Below are positions 6,924 through 15,190 of a DNA stretch of 34,637 nt, in pieces. Each line of letters begins with the position of its first letter. The first letter of the stretch is position 1. This DNA is from Thermoplasmata archaeon (GTDB taxonomy: Archaea > Thermoplasmatota > Thermoplasmata > UBA10834), in contig JAOTTD010000018.1 in assembly GCA_029864565.1 (NCBI GenBank), positions 1 through 34,637 on the forward strand. The letters are read 5' to 3'. Position numbers and translations under genes: made by a program. Below the pieces are notes generated by a model, which made no database searches, was not told the origin of the DNA, and saw nothing but the letters and a program-made list of their open reading frames with translations.

Positions 6924-8231
6924 ATGGACAAGAAGAAGGTTGTCGTGGTCGGCGGAGGGATAGCGGGCATTCAGGCGTCCCTGGACCTCGCTGACCGAGG
7001 ATATGAAGTGCATGTCGTGGAGAAGTCACCGTCCATAGGAGGGCACATGGCCCAACTGGACAAGACCTTCCCCACCAACGACTGTTCCATGTGCATACTC
7101 TCCCCGAAGATGATCTCTTGTGCTGATCACGAAAACGTGGTGCTTCACACATATTCCGAACTGGACGGAGTCGATGGCGCTTTTCCTGATTTCAAGGTCA
7201 GGATACGCGAAAAGGCCAGGTTCATAGACACGAGCCGCTGTACGGCCTGCGGAGACTGCATCGCGAAATGCCCGGTCAAGGTCACAAGCGAGTTCGAAGA
7301 GGGGCTGTCCAATCGGAAGGCCGTATATATCCCGTTCCCGCAGGCGGTCCCGAGAAAGGCCACTATCGACAAGGACCATTGCAGAATGATAACCCAGAAG
7401 AAGTGCGGCGTATGCAAGAAGGCCTGCCAGGCAGAAGCCGTCGATTTCGACCAAGAGGATTCGATGGTAGAGATTGACGCTTCAGCGGTCGTCTTGGCGA
7501 ATGGGTTCGATCTGATGGATGCCACCTCCATGCCCGAGTACGGCCTCGGAATCTGCAAGGACGTGATCACGTCGCTTCAGCTGGAGAGAATACTCTCGGC
7601 GTCCGGTCCCACAAACGGCCGTCTTCAACGCCCTTCCGACGAGAAGGAACCAAGGAACCTTGGGTTCATCCAATGCGTGGGGTCTCGCGACTCCAATACC
7701 CGCAGCTACTGCAGCAGCGTCTGCTGCATGTATGCGACAAAGGAATCGATTCTCGCAAGAGAACACGCGCCAGAAGTCGATATCGCCATCTTCTACATGG
7801 ACATGAGAGCGACCGGAAAGGGCTTCCAAGAATTCGTGTCCAGAGCAAGAGACACCTATGGCGTGAGATACATAAGGTCGAGACCGGCTAAGATTCAACC
7901 AGTGAACGGCGACAGCGGCGTCCTCATGAACTACGAGACTAGAGGACTTGCGGGCGAATCGAAGACAGAGGAGTTCGACATGCTGGTACTGTGTCCGGCC
8001 CTCGTGCCGTCCCCTGATAACGTCCTGTTGTCGCAAATGCTCCACGTCGAACTCGATGGAGAGGGGTTCTTTGAAACACCAGACCTAGCTCACCCTGTGG
8101 ACACCACTGCCCGGGGAATACTAGTATGCGGCTTCGCAAGCGGCCCAATCGATATACCCGACTCTGTCTCCCAGGCGTCCGCCGTGGCGGCTCGCGTCGC
8201 AGAGCTTATCGAAGGAGGCGAGGACTCATGA
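6924..8231 (+). CDS. HdrA-like flavoprotein, alpha type (FAD plus inserted ferredoxin domain), formate module
   Basis: A 435-residue homologue of heterodisulfide reductase subunit A, the flavin protein that splits electron pairs in Hdr complexes. It begins directly at the FAD domain (GGGIAG, residues 10-15). It then has the HdrA signature TFPTNDCSMCILSPKM (Cys54, Cys57) and the inserted ferredoxin domain with Cys106/109/112/116 and Cys153/161/164/168. The later CVGSR and YCSSVCCMYATKES motifs are also HdrA hallmarks. Full-length HdrA (about 650 residues) additionally has an N-terminal CHCG domain and a C-terminal ferredoxin domain; both are absent here and found in the next gene instead. GAGGAG lies 7 nt before the ATG. 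The stop overlaps the next start in an ATGA. Electron bifurcation is inferred, not shown. Confidence 0.9.
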   Translation: MDKKKVVVVGGGIAGIQASLDLADRGYEVHVVEKSPSIGGHMAQLDKTFPTNDCSMCILSPKMISCADHENVVLHTYSELDGVDGAFPDFKVRIREKARFIDTSRCTACGDCIAKCPVKVTSEFEEGLSNRKAVYIPFPQAVPRKATIDKDHCRMITQKKCGVCKKACQAEAVDFDQEDSMVEIDASAVVLANGFDLMDATSMPEYGLGICKDVITSLQLERILSASGPTNGRLQRPSDEKEPRNLGFIQCVGSRDSNTRSYCSSVCCMYATKESILAREHAPEVDIAIFYMDMRATGKGFQEFVSRARDTYGVRYIRSRPAKIQPVNGDSGVLMNYETRGLAGESKTEEFDMLVLCPALVPSPDNVLLSQMLHVELDGEGFFETPDLAHPVDTTARGILVCGFASGPIDIPDSVSQASAVAARVAELIEGGEDS

Positions 8232-9922
8232 TCAGAATCGGCGTATTCATATGCCATTGCGGGCACAACATAGCTTCTGCGGTCGACGTCGAGAAGGTAG
8301 TCGAATTCGCGAAGACCCTCCCCGGCGTTGTTCACGCCGGGCACAACCTGTACTCCTGCTCTCAGGAGGGACTCAGCTCGATAAAGAAGAGCATCGAGGA
8401 GAACGAGTTGAACAGGGTTGTCGTCGCGGCTTGCACGCCAAGAACTCACGAGCCTTTGTTCAGAAGAGCATGCGAACAGGCGGGTATCAACAAGTATCTG
8501 TTTGAATTCGTCAACATCAGAGAGCACTGTTCGTGGATTCACAGCAAGGAGCCTGAAGCGGCCACTGAGAAGGCCAAGAAACTCGTCGCTATGGGAGTGG
8601 CCAAGGCGGCGCTGCTAGAACCTCAAGAAGAGGGAGAGTCCAAAGTAATCCCCAGAGCCGTTGTCATCGGAGCGGGCATATCCGGATTGGCCGCGACTGC
8701 CTCGTTGCTCGGGCAAGGCATAGAGACCCATCTCATAGAGAAGTCCGACCGGATGGGCGGACTGTTAAAGGACGTCGCAATAATAGGCCCCGAGGGAACC
8801 GATTCCAAGAGTCTGATCGAAGCGTTCATGAGTGATATTCGGACCTCTCCTAAGGCCCACGTGCATCTCAACTCGCGCATCAAGGAACTCAAGGGATTCA
8901 TCGGTAACTTCGAGGTTACAATAGGCAATGAAGCCGAAGACTTGAAGGTCGAGGCGGGGGCAATCATAGTAGCCACGGGTGCGTGCGAGCTCAGGCCCGA
9001 GGGGGAATATGGGCTCTGCGAGCACCCGCAGGTTATCACGCAGCTCGAGCTGGAGAAGATGCTTTCGAAGTCGGAGTTGACTGCAAAGAACTTCGTCATA
9101 ATCAACTGTGCAGGCAGCAGACAACCTGGGAGAGAGTACTGCTCTCGGATATGCTGCAACGCATCGCTGAAGAACTCTCTGCGCATACTCGACCTTGATC
9201 CTGACGCATCCGTAACAATCCTCCACAGGGACGTCATGAGTTGTGGCACTGCCGCTGAGGCTCTCTACATGAATGCGTCCGACAAGGGTGTCAGATTCGT
9301 AAGATACTCACTGGAGCAACCTCCACAGGTTAGGGCCGAAGGAGATGGCCTTTTCGTCGAAGTCTTCGATGAGACTCTTGACGAGAAGATCGACCTCGAT
9401 GCGGATATGGTCGTGCTAGCGACGCCGCTAGTGTCACCCGACGACTCAGTGGAGACGAGCAAGCTGCTCAAGGTTCCACGCGACAAGTATGGATTCTTCC
9501 TTGAGGCGCATGTCAAGCTGAGGCCGGTCGAGTTCGCCACAGACGGAGTGTTCGTTTGCGGATCCGCCAGATGGCCAGTCAGCGCAAGGGAGTGCATATG
9601 GCAAGGGCAGGCGGCGGCCGCAAAGGCATCCATTCCAATCAGCGAAGGCAAGGTTCGAATCGAAGCGATCACAGCGGAGGTGAATCCAGACAAATGCGTC
9701 GCCTGCGGCAACTGTGTCCTAGCCTGCCCGTATGATGCGATCGAAATCACTGACCGCGACGGAATCAGAGCGGCCGAAGTCAATGAGGCACAGTGCAAGG
9801 GTTGCGGAACCTGCGTTGCAGCCTGTCACAATGATGCCATACAGCAAAAGGGGTTCAGCAGCAGGCAACTCGGCGCTATGATCGATGCCCTTGTGAGGGC
9901 GACCACGGAGGGGACGCAATGA
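8228..9922 (+). CDS. HdrA-like flavoprotein, beta type (N-terminal domain, FAD, C-terminal ferredoxin), formate module
   Basis: A 564-residue HdrA homologue complementary to the preceding one. Residues 1-135 are the HdrA N-terminal domain with its conserved cysteines (Cys9 and Cys11 in CHCG, Cys44, Cys69 in CTPRTHEPLF, Cys101 in REHCSW). A FAD-binding GAGISG lies at 148-153. The inserted ferredoxin domain of normal HdrA is missing. Two C-terminal [4Fe-4S] motifs have Cys490/493/496/500 and Cys523/526/529/533. The ATG at 8228 is chosen because it overlaps the upstream stop (ATGA) behind a GGAGG; the frame is open further upstream to 8126, but that part only repeats the end of the preceding gene in another frame. 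The following mvhD also starts in an ATGA overlap, so the subunits are probably made together. Confidence 0.9.
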   Translation: MIRIGVFICHCGHNIASAVDVEKVVEFAKTLPGVVHAGHNLYSCSQEGLSSIKKSIEENELNRVVVAACTPRTHEPLFRRACEQAGINKYLFEFVNIREHCSWIHSKEPEAATEKAKKLVAMGVAKAALLEPQEEGESKVIPRAVVIGAGISGLAATASLLGQGIETHLIEKSDRMGGLLKDVAIIGPEGTDSKSLIEAFMSDIRTSPKAHVHLNSRIKELKGFIGNFEVTIGNEAEDLKVEAGAIIVATGACELRPEGEYGLCEHPQVITQLELEKMLSKSELTAKNFVIINCAGSRQPGREYCSRICCNASLKNSLRILDLDPDASVTILHRDVMSCGTAAEALYMNASDKGVRFVRYSLEQPPQVRAEGDGLFVEVFDETLDEKIDLDADMVVLATPLVSPDDSVETSKLLKVPRDKYGFFLEAHVKLRPVEFATDGVFVCGSARWPVSARECIWQGQAAAAKASIPISEGKVRIEAITAEVNPDKCVACGNCVLACPYDAIEITDRDGIRAAEVNEAQCKGCGTCVAACHNDAIQQKGFSSRQLGAMIDALVRATTEGTQ

Positions 9923-10338
9923 ACGAATTCAACCCGAACATACTGGCATTCTGCTGCAACTGGTGCTCGTACGCGGGGGCAGACCTCGCGGGGGTTAACC
10001 GTCTTCAGATGCCTCCGAATGTGAATGTTGTTCGAGTAATGTGCAGCGCGAGCGTCAAGCCGGAGTACATCTTCAAGGCGGTCTCCCAGGGCATCGACGG
10101 AGTTCTCGTCCTGGGCTGCCACATCGGGGACTGCCACTACCTGACTGGGAATCATCGGACGGCGAAGCGCATACCGCTCGCCGCGCGGCTACTGGGGAAA
10201 GTCGGCATAGACCCCAGACGAGTCAGACTCGATTGGGTCAGTGCCGCAGAGGGAGAGAAGTTCCAGCAGGTTGTGACGGAGTTCGTCGAGGATGTCAAGA
10301 AACTCGGGCCTAATCCCATGAAGGAGGTGAGGTTCTGA
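9919..10338 (+). CDS. MvhD-like [2Fe-2S] electron-transfer subunit, formate module
   Basis: A 139-residue protein of the MvhD/VhuD family (delta subunit of methyl-viologen-reducing hydrogenase), the small iron-sulfur protein that links a hydrogenase or formate dehydrogenase to HdrA. Conserved positions seen are CCNWC (Cys12, Cys13, Cys16), Cys42 in VMCSASV, and Cys67/Cys72 in the GVLVLGCHIGDCHY motif. In known complexes MvhD docks on HdrA, so its place after the two HdrA genes and before the formate dehydrogenase genes fits an electron-entry role. ATGA overlap with hdrA-beta; GGAGGGG lies 5 nt before the ATG. Confidence 0.93.
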   Translation: MNEFNPNILAFCCNWCSYAGADLAGVNRLQMPPNVNVVRVMCSASVKPEYIFKAVSQGIDGVLVLGCHIGDCHYLTGNHRTAKRIPLAARLLGKVGIDPRRVRLDWVSAAEGEKFQQVVTEFVEDVKKLGPNPMKEVRF

Positions 10339-11135
10339 GCGCTGTCACCGACAAAATCATGCGCCTCGCTTTCGAGGAGAAGGGCGCGGACTATCTACTG
10401 GCAACAAGAGATGAGCATGGGAACGTCGCCCCCGTGCTTCTCAAGAAGGGAGACGAACCAGGGACATTGAGAGTCGATGTCCCGTATCAGATGGCTATGA
10501 TACTCACAAAGGTCAACAAGTTCGTCAAAGAAGGCAAGATAGCTGTCGTCGCTCGAAGGTGTGATGAGAGGGCCATCGCTGAGCTGGTGAAGAGGGACCT
10601 ATTGGATCAGAGCCGTCTGAATCTCATAGGCCTCGCGTGCAGCGCAGAACAGGTCAAGGAGTGCAGATGCACCGACCCCTGCCCGAGCGTCGTCGATTTT
10701 GGTGAGTGCGCCGAACCCTCCGGTGATGACGCGTCAGTCGCCAGATTGCTCGATATGTCCCTCAGCGACAGGCTTGGCTTCTGGATAGCCCAGTTCCGTA
10801 AGTGCAACAAATGCTTCGGCTGCACCCTGAACTGCCCTGTATGCTTCTGCGACGAGTGTCTGCTCGAAGACAAGACATTCACTCCGGAGAAGGGGATACC
10901 TCCAGGTCTGGCATTCCATTTGATAAGGGCAATCCACCTCGCAGACAAATGTGTGGAGTGCGGGGAATGCGAGAGGTCCTGTCCGGTCGACATACCCCTT
11001 CTCTCTCTGAGAAAGATGGTCAGTCAGGACATGAAGGAACTGTTTGACTATGTCAGCGGAGACTCGGAAAGGCGGAGTCCTTTGCTCACCACTCTCGAGG
11101 GCGACCCGATGGAGGATGATGCGAATGTCTGTTGA
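10335..11135 (+). CDS. Iron-sulfur adapter protein: FrhB/FdhB-like N-terminal region plus 4Fe-4S clusters
   Basis: About 266 residues. The N-terminal half (GKIAVVARRCDERAIAEL... LIGLACSAEQ) resembles the F420-hydrogenase/dehydrogenase beta-subunit fold found in FrhB and FdhB, followed by CRCTDPCPS. The C-terminal half is cysteine-dense: CNKCFGCTLNCP with a further CFCDEC, then CVECGECERSCPVDIPL, enough for two or more [4Fe-4S] clusters. Its position between mvhD and fdhA suggests it carries electrons from formate dehydrogenase to MvhD/HdrA; binding of flavin or F420 is not shown. The first ATG (10359) has no ribosome site, whereas a CTG at 10335 overlaps the mvhD stop as CTGA and follows GGAGG by 7 nt, so I start there. 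With the ATG the product is 258 residues. It overlaps fdhA by 11 bp. Confidence 0.75.
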   Translation: MSAVTDKIMRLAFEEKGADYLLATRDEHGNVAPVLLKKGDEPGTLRVDVPYQMAMILTKVNKFVKEGKIAVVARRCDERAIAELVKRDLLDQSRLNLIGLACSAEQVKECRCTDPCPSVVDFGECAEPSGDDASVARLLDMSLSDRLGFWIAQFRKCNKCFGCTLNCPVCFCDECLLEDKTFTPEKGIPPGLAFHLIRAIHLADKCVECGECERSCPVDIPLLSLRKMVSQDMKELFDYVSGDSERRSPLLTTLEGDPMEDDANVC

Positions 11136-13161
11136 CCACATACTCACAACTTGCCCGTACTGCGGGACCGGCTGCAACTTCTTCTTGCAGGTAGCCAATA
11201 GGCGGGTCGTGGGGGTTGTACCCTGCAAGACCGACGAGACCAGCAAGGGCAGTTTGTGCATCAAGGGTTACAATGCCCATGCGTTCGTCAACCATCCCGA
11301 CAGACTCACACATCCAATGGTGAAGAAGGGCGGCCAGTTGACAGAGACGACATGGGACGAGGCAATTGGAAAGATAGTGTCGGAGCTGAAGCGTGTAGCC
11401 TCTGCCTATGGCACAGACTCGATAATGGTCCTTGCGTCTGCGAAGTGTACGAACGAGGAGAACTACCTGTTTCAGAAGCTGGCGCGAATGGCGATCGGCA
11501 CCAACAACGTGGACCACTGCGCCAGACTCTGTCACGCGTCTACAGTCGCGGGACTACTTCAATCGTTTGGCAGCGGCGCCATGACGAACACAATCCCTGA
11601 GTTCGAGAACGCTGATTGCGTACTGGTCACCGGCTCAAACACGCTGGAGGCACACCCCCTCATTGGAGCGAGGGTCCTCAAGGCGAAAGAGAAGGGGGCG
11701 AAGGTCGTGGTCGTGGACCCGCGGGACACGCCGCTTTCGCGGGTGGCGACCATGAGCTTGCGGCAGCAGTCGGGGACTGATGTCGCTTGGATCAACGGCA
11801 TGATAAACGTGATAATATCCGAGGGATTGCACGACAAGGAGTTCGTCGATAGCCGAACATCCGGTTTCGACGAGCTGCGTGAAGTCGTCAGGGGATACCC
11901 GCCGGAGAAGGTGGAGGAGATAGCCGGCATTCCCAAGGACGACCTCGTGAAGGCCGCTAGGATCTACGCCTCCGCCGAGAAGGCAATGATAGCCTATGCG
12001 ATGGGCATAACACAGCACAGCAACGGTACGAATCTCGTGCGGGCGCTGGCAAACCTGGCAATGATCACCGGGAACGTTGGCAGAGAGTCGACTGGCGTGA
12101 ACCCCCTCAGAGGGCAATGCAACGTCCAAGGCGCCTGCGACGCCGGCGCGCTACCCAACCTCTACCCAGGCTATCAGAGCGTGGAAGACGACGAGACTCA
12201 CGCAAAGTTCGAGAAGGCCTGGGGAGGAAAGCTCCCAGGCAAGAAGGGCATGACACTGACCTGCGCGTTCAACCAAGCCCTGACGGGAGACGTCAAAGCC
12301 ATGCTCATATTCGGTGAGAACCCCATGATGTCCGATCCCGACACGGGCCATGTCGAGGCGGCGATATCGAAGCTGGAATTCTTGGCGGTGGTCGACATCT
12401 TCCCGACTGAGACCGCCAAGCTCGCCGACGTCGTCCTCCCCGCCGCTTGCTATGCGGAGAAGGACGGCACATTCACTGCAACTGACAGGGCAATAAGAGC
12501 CGTAAGGAAGGCCGCGGACCCGCCGGGCGATGCAAGGCCAGACTGGAAGATAGCTTGCGACCTCGGCAAGAAGCTTGGCAGCGAAGGTTTCGAATTCGAG
12601 TCACCGGAGCAGATAATGGTTGAGATGGCAGCCGTCGCGCCCATATATGGTGGCGTGGATTACGCGAGGATAGAAAGGGAGATGGTCAGGTGGCCGTGCC
12701 CGACCAAGGACCACCCCGGGACGAAGGTCCTCCACACTGAGTCATTCAAGATAGGAAAGGGTGTCTTCGCACCGGTCGAACATACGCCCCCGGCGGAAGA
12801 GACATCGGAGGACTTCCCGTTCATCTTGACCACTGGGAGGAATCTGTTCCATTTCCACACCGGGACAATGACTAGAAGATCCGTCAAGCTGCAACGAGAG
12901 GCGCCAAATCCATATGTAGAGGTCAATCCTGTTGACGCCCGCGCACTGGGCATATCCGACGACGCGAGCGTTAGAGTATCGTCTCGAAGGGGGTCGATAA
13001 CGTTGTCCGCAAGGGTGACGCCTTGGATCCGCCCAGGTACGATATTCATACCGTTCCACTACGTGGAGGCGGCTGCCAACAGATTGACGAACAACGCACT
13101 CGACCCGATTGCTCAGATCCCTGAATTCAAAGTGTGCGCGGCAAGTGTTGAAAAGGCGTGA
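11125..13161 (+). CDS. fdhA: Formate dehydrogenase catalytic (alpha) subunit, Mo/W-bis-MGD, cysteine type
   Basis: A 678-residue molybdopterin oxidoreductase that interconverts formate and CO2. The N-terminal [4Fe-4S] site is CPYCGTGC (Cys10/13/17) plus Cys45. The active-site motif NVDHCARLCHAST puts the metal ligand at Cys136, next to His137, where selenium-type enzymes such as E. coli FdhF have selenocysteine; here the codon is TGT. Typical MGD-domain blocks follow (GSNTLEAHPLIG, VVDPRDTPLSRVA, GENPMMSDPDTGHVEAA, DVVLPAACYAEKDGTFTATDR) and the C-terminal molydopterin-dinucleotide-binding domain begins near FILTTGRNLFHFHTGTMTRR. Length is normal and no Tat signal is seen, so it is cytoplasmic. 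The ATG at 11125 follows GGAGG by 9 nt and is preferred over ATGs at 11116 and 11119. Confidence 0.93.
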   Translation: MSVDHILTTCPYCGTGCNFFLQVANRRVVGVVPCKTDETSKGSLCIKGYNAHAFVNHPDRLTHPMVKKGGQLTETTWDEAIGKIVSELKRVASAYGTDSIMVLASAKCTNEENYLFQKLARMAIGTNNVDHCARLCHASTVAGLLQSFGSGAMTNTIPEFENADCVLVTGSNTLEAHPLIGARVLKAKEKGAKVVVVDPRDTPLSRVATMSLRQQSGTDVAWINGMINVIISEGLHDKEFVDSRTSGFDELREVVRGYPPEKVEEIAGIPKDDLVKAARIYASAEKAMIAYAMGITQHSNGTNLVRALANLAMITGNVGRESTGVNPLRGQCNVQGACDAGALPNLYPGYQSVEDDETHAKFEKAWGGKLPGKKGMTLTCAFNQALTGDVKAMLIFGENPMMSDPDTGHVEAAISKLEFLAVVDIFPTETAKLADVVLPAACYAEKDGTFTATDRAIRAVRKAADPPGDARPDWKIACDLGKKLGSEGFEFESPEQIMVEMAAVAPIYGGVDYARIEREMVRWPCPTKDHPGTKVLHTESFKIGKGVFAPVEHTPPAEETSEDFPFILTTGRNLFHFHTGTMTRRSVKLQREAPNPYVEVNPVDARALGISDDASVRVSSRRGSITLSARVTPWIRPGTIFIPFHYVEAAANRLTNNALDPIAQIPEFKVCAASVEKA

Positions 13162-13214
13162 AGTGGTTTCTGGAGTTCAGCAGAGCCGTCCTCAGCCGGA
13201 TCTGAGCGGCACAG

Positions 13215-14510
13215 TCAGCCCTTGGCTGGCGGACGAGTTACGAGGGCAATCCCGAAGGCTGCGAACGACGCCAAAGCGATTGCGACGAATACCCAGACGA
13301 AGCCGTCCTCTGCATTCGCCATGAATCCCGGTATCAATCCCCCAACGACGCCCGCGGCCCCATATCCGTTGAAGACGAGGCCGTAGTTCATGCCCATGTT
13401 CTTTGTCCCGAAGTATTCAGCGGTCGTTGATGGAAACAGGGCGAAGTTGCCGCCGAACGTGAATCCTACACCGGACGCCAAAGCAGTCAAGCCCGCAAAC
13501 TGCACAATCTCTCCAGACGGGCGTACAAGGAAGAATCCCGCCGCTCCGAGCAACACGACCGCTTGGACCAAGAACATGACCTTCATGGTATTCGCCCTTC
13601 CGAGCGTGTCCGAGACCTTACCCCAGGCTATCCTTCCAGCTCCGTTGAAGAGCGCAACCATCCCAGCGATGGTCTGGAACTGTGCCACCACCAACAGGCT
13701 TCCGGATGGGTCCAGGTACTGTGCCAGGTTCTTGACGTTGGCTATCATCATCAAGCCCGCGGTCGCAGAGAGAAGGAACATGGTGAAGAGCATGAAGAAC
13801 TGCCGCGTCCGAACCATATCCCGCCAATCGAACTCGTGATTCATCCGCCCGCCGTTGTCTGGAGGCACATATCCCTTAGGTAACCATCCTTTCGGGGGGT
13901 CTCGCAGTAGCTGTGCCCCTCCAACGATCATGACGAGGAATATCAGGCCTAGGTAGAGGAACGCATCGCTCAATCCTGACGAAGATATGTCGATAATCCA
14001 TTTGCCAATTTGAGTGAACAGGAAGGCGCCTGCGCCGAACCCCGCGACGGCGATTCCAGAGACGAGTCCCCGCTTGTCGGGGAACCACTTCACGGCGGCT
14101 GCCAGAGGGCAGACGTACCCCAACCCGAGGCCGATTCCTGCAATCACTCCGTATGAAAGGTACATCAACGCCAGGCTCTCTGTCGAGAATGCCGCCACCA
14201 AGTATCCAGCACCGTACACCAGTCCCCCCACTGTCGCGACGAGCCTCGGACCTCTCCGATCCTGCACTCTCCCCGCGACGATCATGGTCACTGCGAAGAC
14301 CGCAATTGCAGCCGAGAATATCCCAAGGATGGCGAACGATTTGGAGTCATATCCCAGCGATTCGGACAAGGGGGATGTGAAGATCGAGAAGGCGTAGACT
14401 GCGCCCAAAGCGAGCTGTATCAGAAGCGCGCCTACAATGACCATCCAGCGGTTCATGACGCGCCCCTCTGCATCCTCTGTCTTACGTTCATTCTTCATTC
14501 TAATGTGCAT
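13215..14510 (-). CDS. MFS transporter of the oxalate/formate antiporter (OFA) family
   Basis: A 431-residue major facilitator protein with about 12 hydrophobic segments. The first membrane helix, WMVIVGALLIQLALGAVYAFS, and the following SPLSESLG are characteristic of the OFA group related to OxlT. The loop-2 motif GRVQDRRGPR and the second-half equivalent GKVSDTLGR are the usual MFS loop motifs. The family exports or exchanges small mono- and dicarboxylates. Its position 28 bp behind carbonic anhydrase and beside a formate dehydrogenase operon suggests formate, oxalate or acetate as substrate; that is inference. The ATG at 14510 is used; 14498 is a second choice. The frame is open further upstream, but that part overlaps the carbonic anhydrase gene. 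Confidence 0.85.
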   Translation of the reverse strand: MHIRMKNERKTEDAEGRVMNRWMVIVGALLIQLALGAVYAFSIFTSPLSESLGYDSKSFAILGIFSAAIAVFAVTMIVAGRVQDRRGPRLVATVGGLVYGAGYLVAAFSTESLALMYLSYGVIAGIGLGLGYVCPLAAAVKWFPDKRGLVSGIAVAGFGAGAFLFTQIGKWIIDISSSGLSDAFLYLGLIFLVMIVGGAQLLRDPPKGWLPKGYVPPDNGGRMNHEFDWRDMVRTRQFFMLFTMFLLSATAGLMMIANVKNLAQYLDPSGSLLVVAQFQTIAGMVALFNGAGRIAWGKVSDTLGRANTMKVMFLVQAVVLLGAAGFFLVRPSGEIVQFAGLTALASGVGFTFGGNFALFPSTTAEYFGTKNMGMNYGLVFNGYGAAGVVGGLIPGFMANAEDGFVWVFVAIALASFAAFGIALVTRPPAKG

Positions 14511-14538
14511 CGTATCTCTTCCGTTGTTCTGAGGTAAG

Positions 14539-15096
14539 TCAGACGAACTCAACCGCGCCGTTCTCGATATTGAGCACGGCGCCGAAGACCTCAAGTCTGT
14601 CCTGTGTCACTGCTTCTCTGATTATCAGGCTAGTATCGATAATCTTTCTTAGTTGCATACGCACGTTGATGACCGCTACTGCGGTGGGGTCCTTCGATTC
14701 TGAGACTCCGAGCCGGGACTTCGCAGACTCAATCTCCCGCAGCACGCACTCTAGGTTGCTCAGTTCGCAACAGTCATAAGTGGCTTTGATTGTCCCGCAG
14801 CCGGTGTGTCCGAGCACCAACAATGCCTTCACCTGTAGGTGTTTGACGGCGTACTCGAGGCTGCCGATGACGCATGGGTCCGTAGCGGTATTGCCCGCAG
14901 TTCTGACGACGAAAGCGTCCCCCAGCGACAGGCTGAAGACCTTCGTCGGTTCGATTCTCGCGTCAGAGCAGGTGAGGATTGCCACGAACGGCTCGTGAGA
15001 CTTGGAGAGGCGACGCAGAACCGTCGGATCGGTAGTCCTCCGGAACGTGGCATTGCCATCCACAAGCCTCGTCTTCGGATCGATGCCTTCCCTCAT
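14539..15096 (-). CDS. Beta-class carbonic anhydrase
   Basis: A 185-residue enzyme that interconverts CO2 and bicarbonate. Zinc ligands are visible as Cys43 in CSDAR (with Asp45/Arg47, the catalytic dyad), His97 and Cys100 in LGHTGC. The RTAGN motif and SLEYAVKHL helix are also typical of beta carbonic anhydrases, and the length is that of the compact prokaryotic clade. GGAGGGAG precedes the ATG. It lies 94 bp after acetyl-CoA synthetase and 28 bp before the OFA transporter on the same strand. With formate dehydrogenase next door, a likely job is to balance CO2 against bicarbonate. Confidence 0.93.
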   Translation of the reverse strand: MREGIDPKTRLVDGNATFRRTTDPTVLRRLSKSHEPFVAILTCSDARIEPTKVFSLSLGDAFVVRTAGNTATDPCVIGSLEYAVKHLQVKALLVLGHTGCGTIKATYDCCELSNLECVLREIESAKSRLGVSESKDPTAVAVINVRMQLRKIIDTSLIIREAVTQDRLEVFGAVLNIENGAVEFV

Positions 15097-15190
15097 AGAT
15101 CTCCCTCCGTCGGTGTCACGAGCCGATTAAAGAAATCAGTCACGGAGGAACGCTGCCCTCCCTGACACCCGAGCGTTCATCCCTTGCTGC

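Noticed and set aside
8126-8227. Upstream in-frame extension of hdrA-beta
   Set aside because: The added residues are arginine-rich read-through of the preceding hdrA gene; the ATGA overlap with a ribosome site at 8228 is the better start.
6924-9922. One HdrA gene broken by a frameshift
   Set aside because: The second protein repeats the FAD domain and starts with the HdrA N-terminal domain, so the two are separate complementary proteins, and the same arrangement recurs at 20247-23083.
11044-11124. Upstream in-frame extension of fdhA
   Set aside because: It lies inside the adapter gene; the FdhA family N-terminus with its [4Fe-4S] motif begins right after the ATG at 11125.
15110-15135. TATA-like TCTTTAATC before carbonic anhydrase
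   Set aside because: Initiation 25 nt downstream would remove part of the GGAGGGAG ribosome site, so it is unlikely to be the promoter; the gene may be read from acsA.
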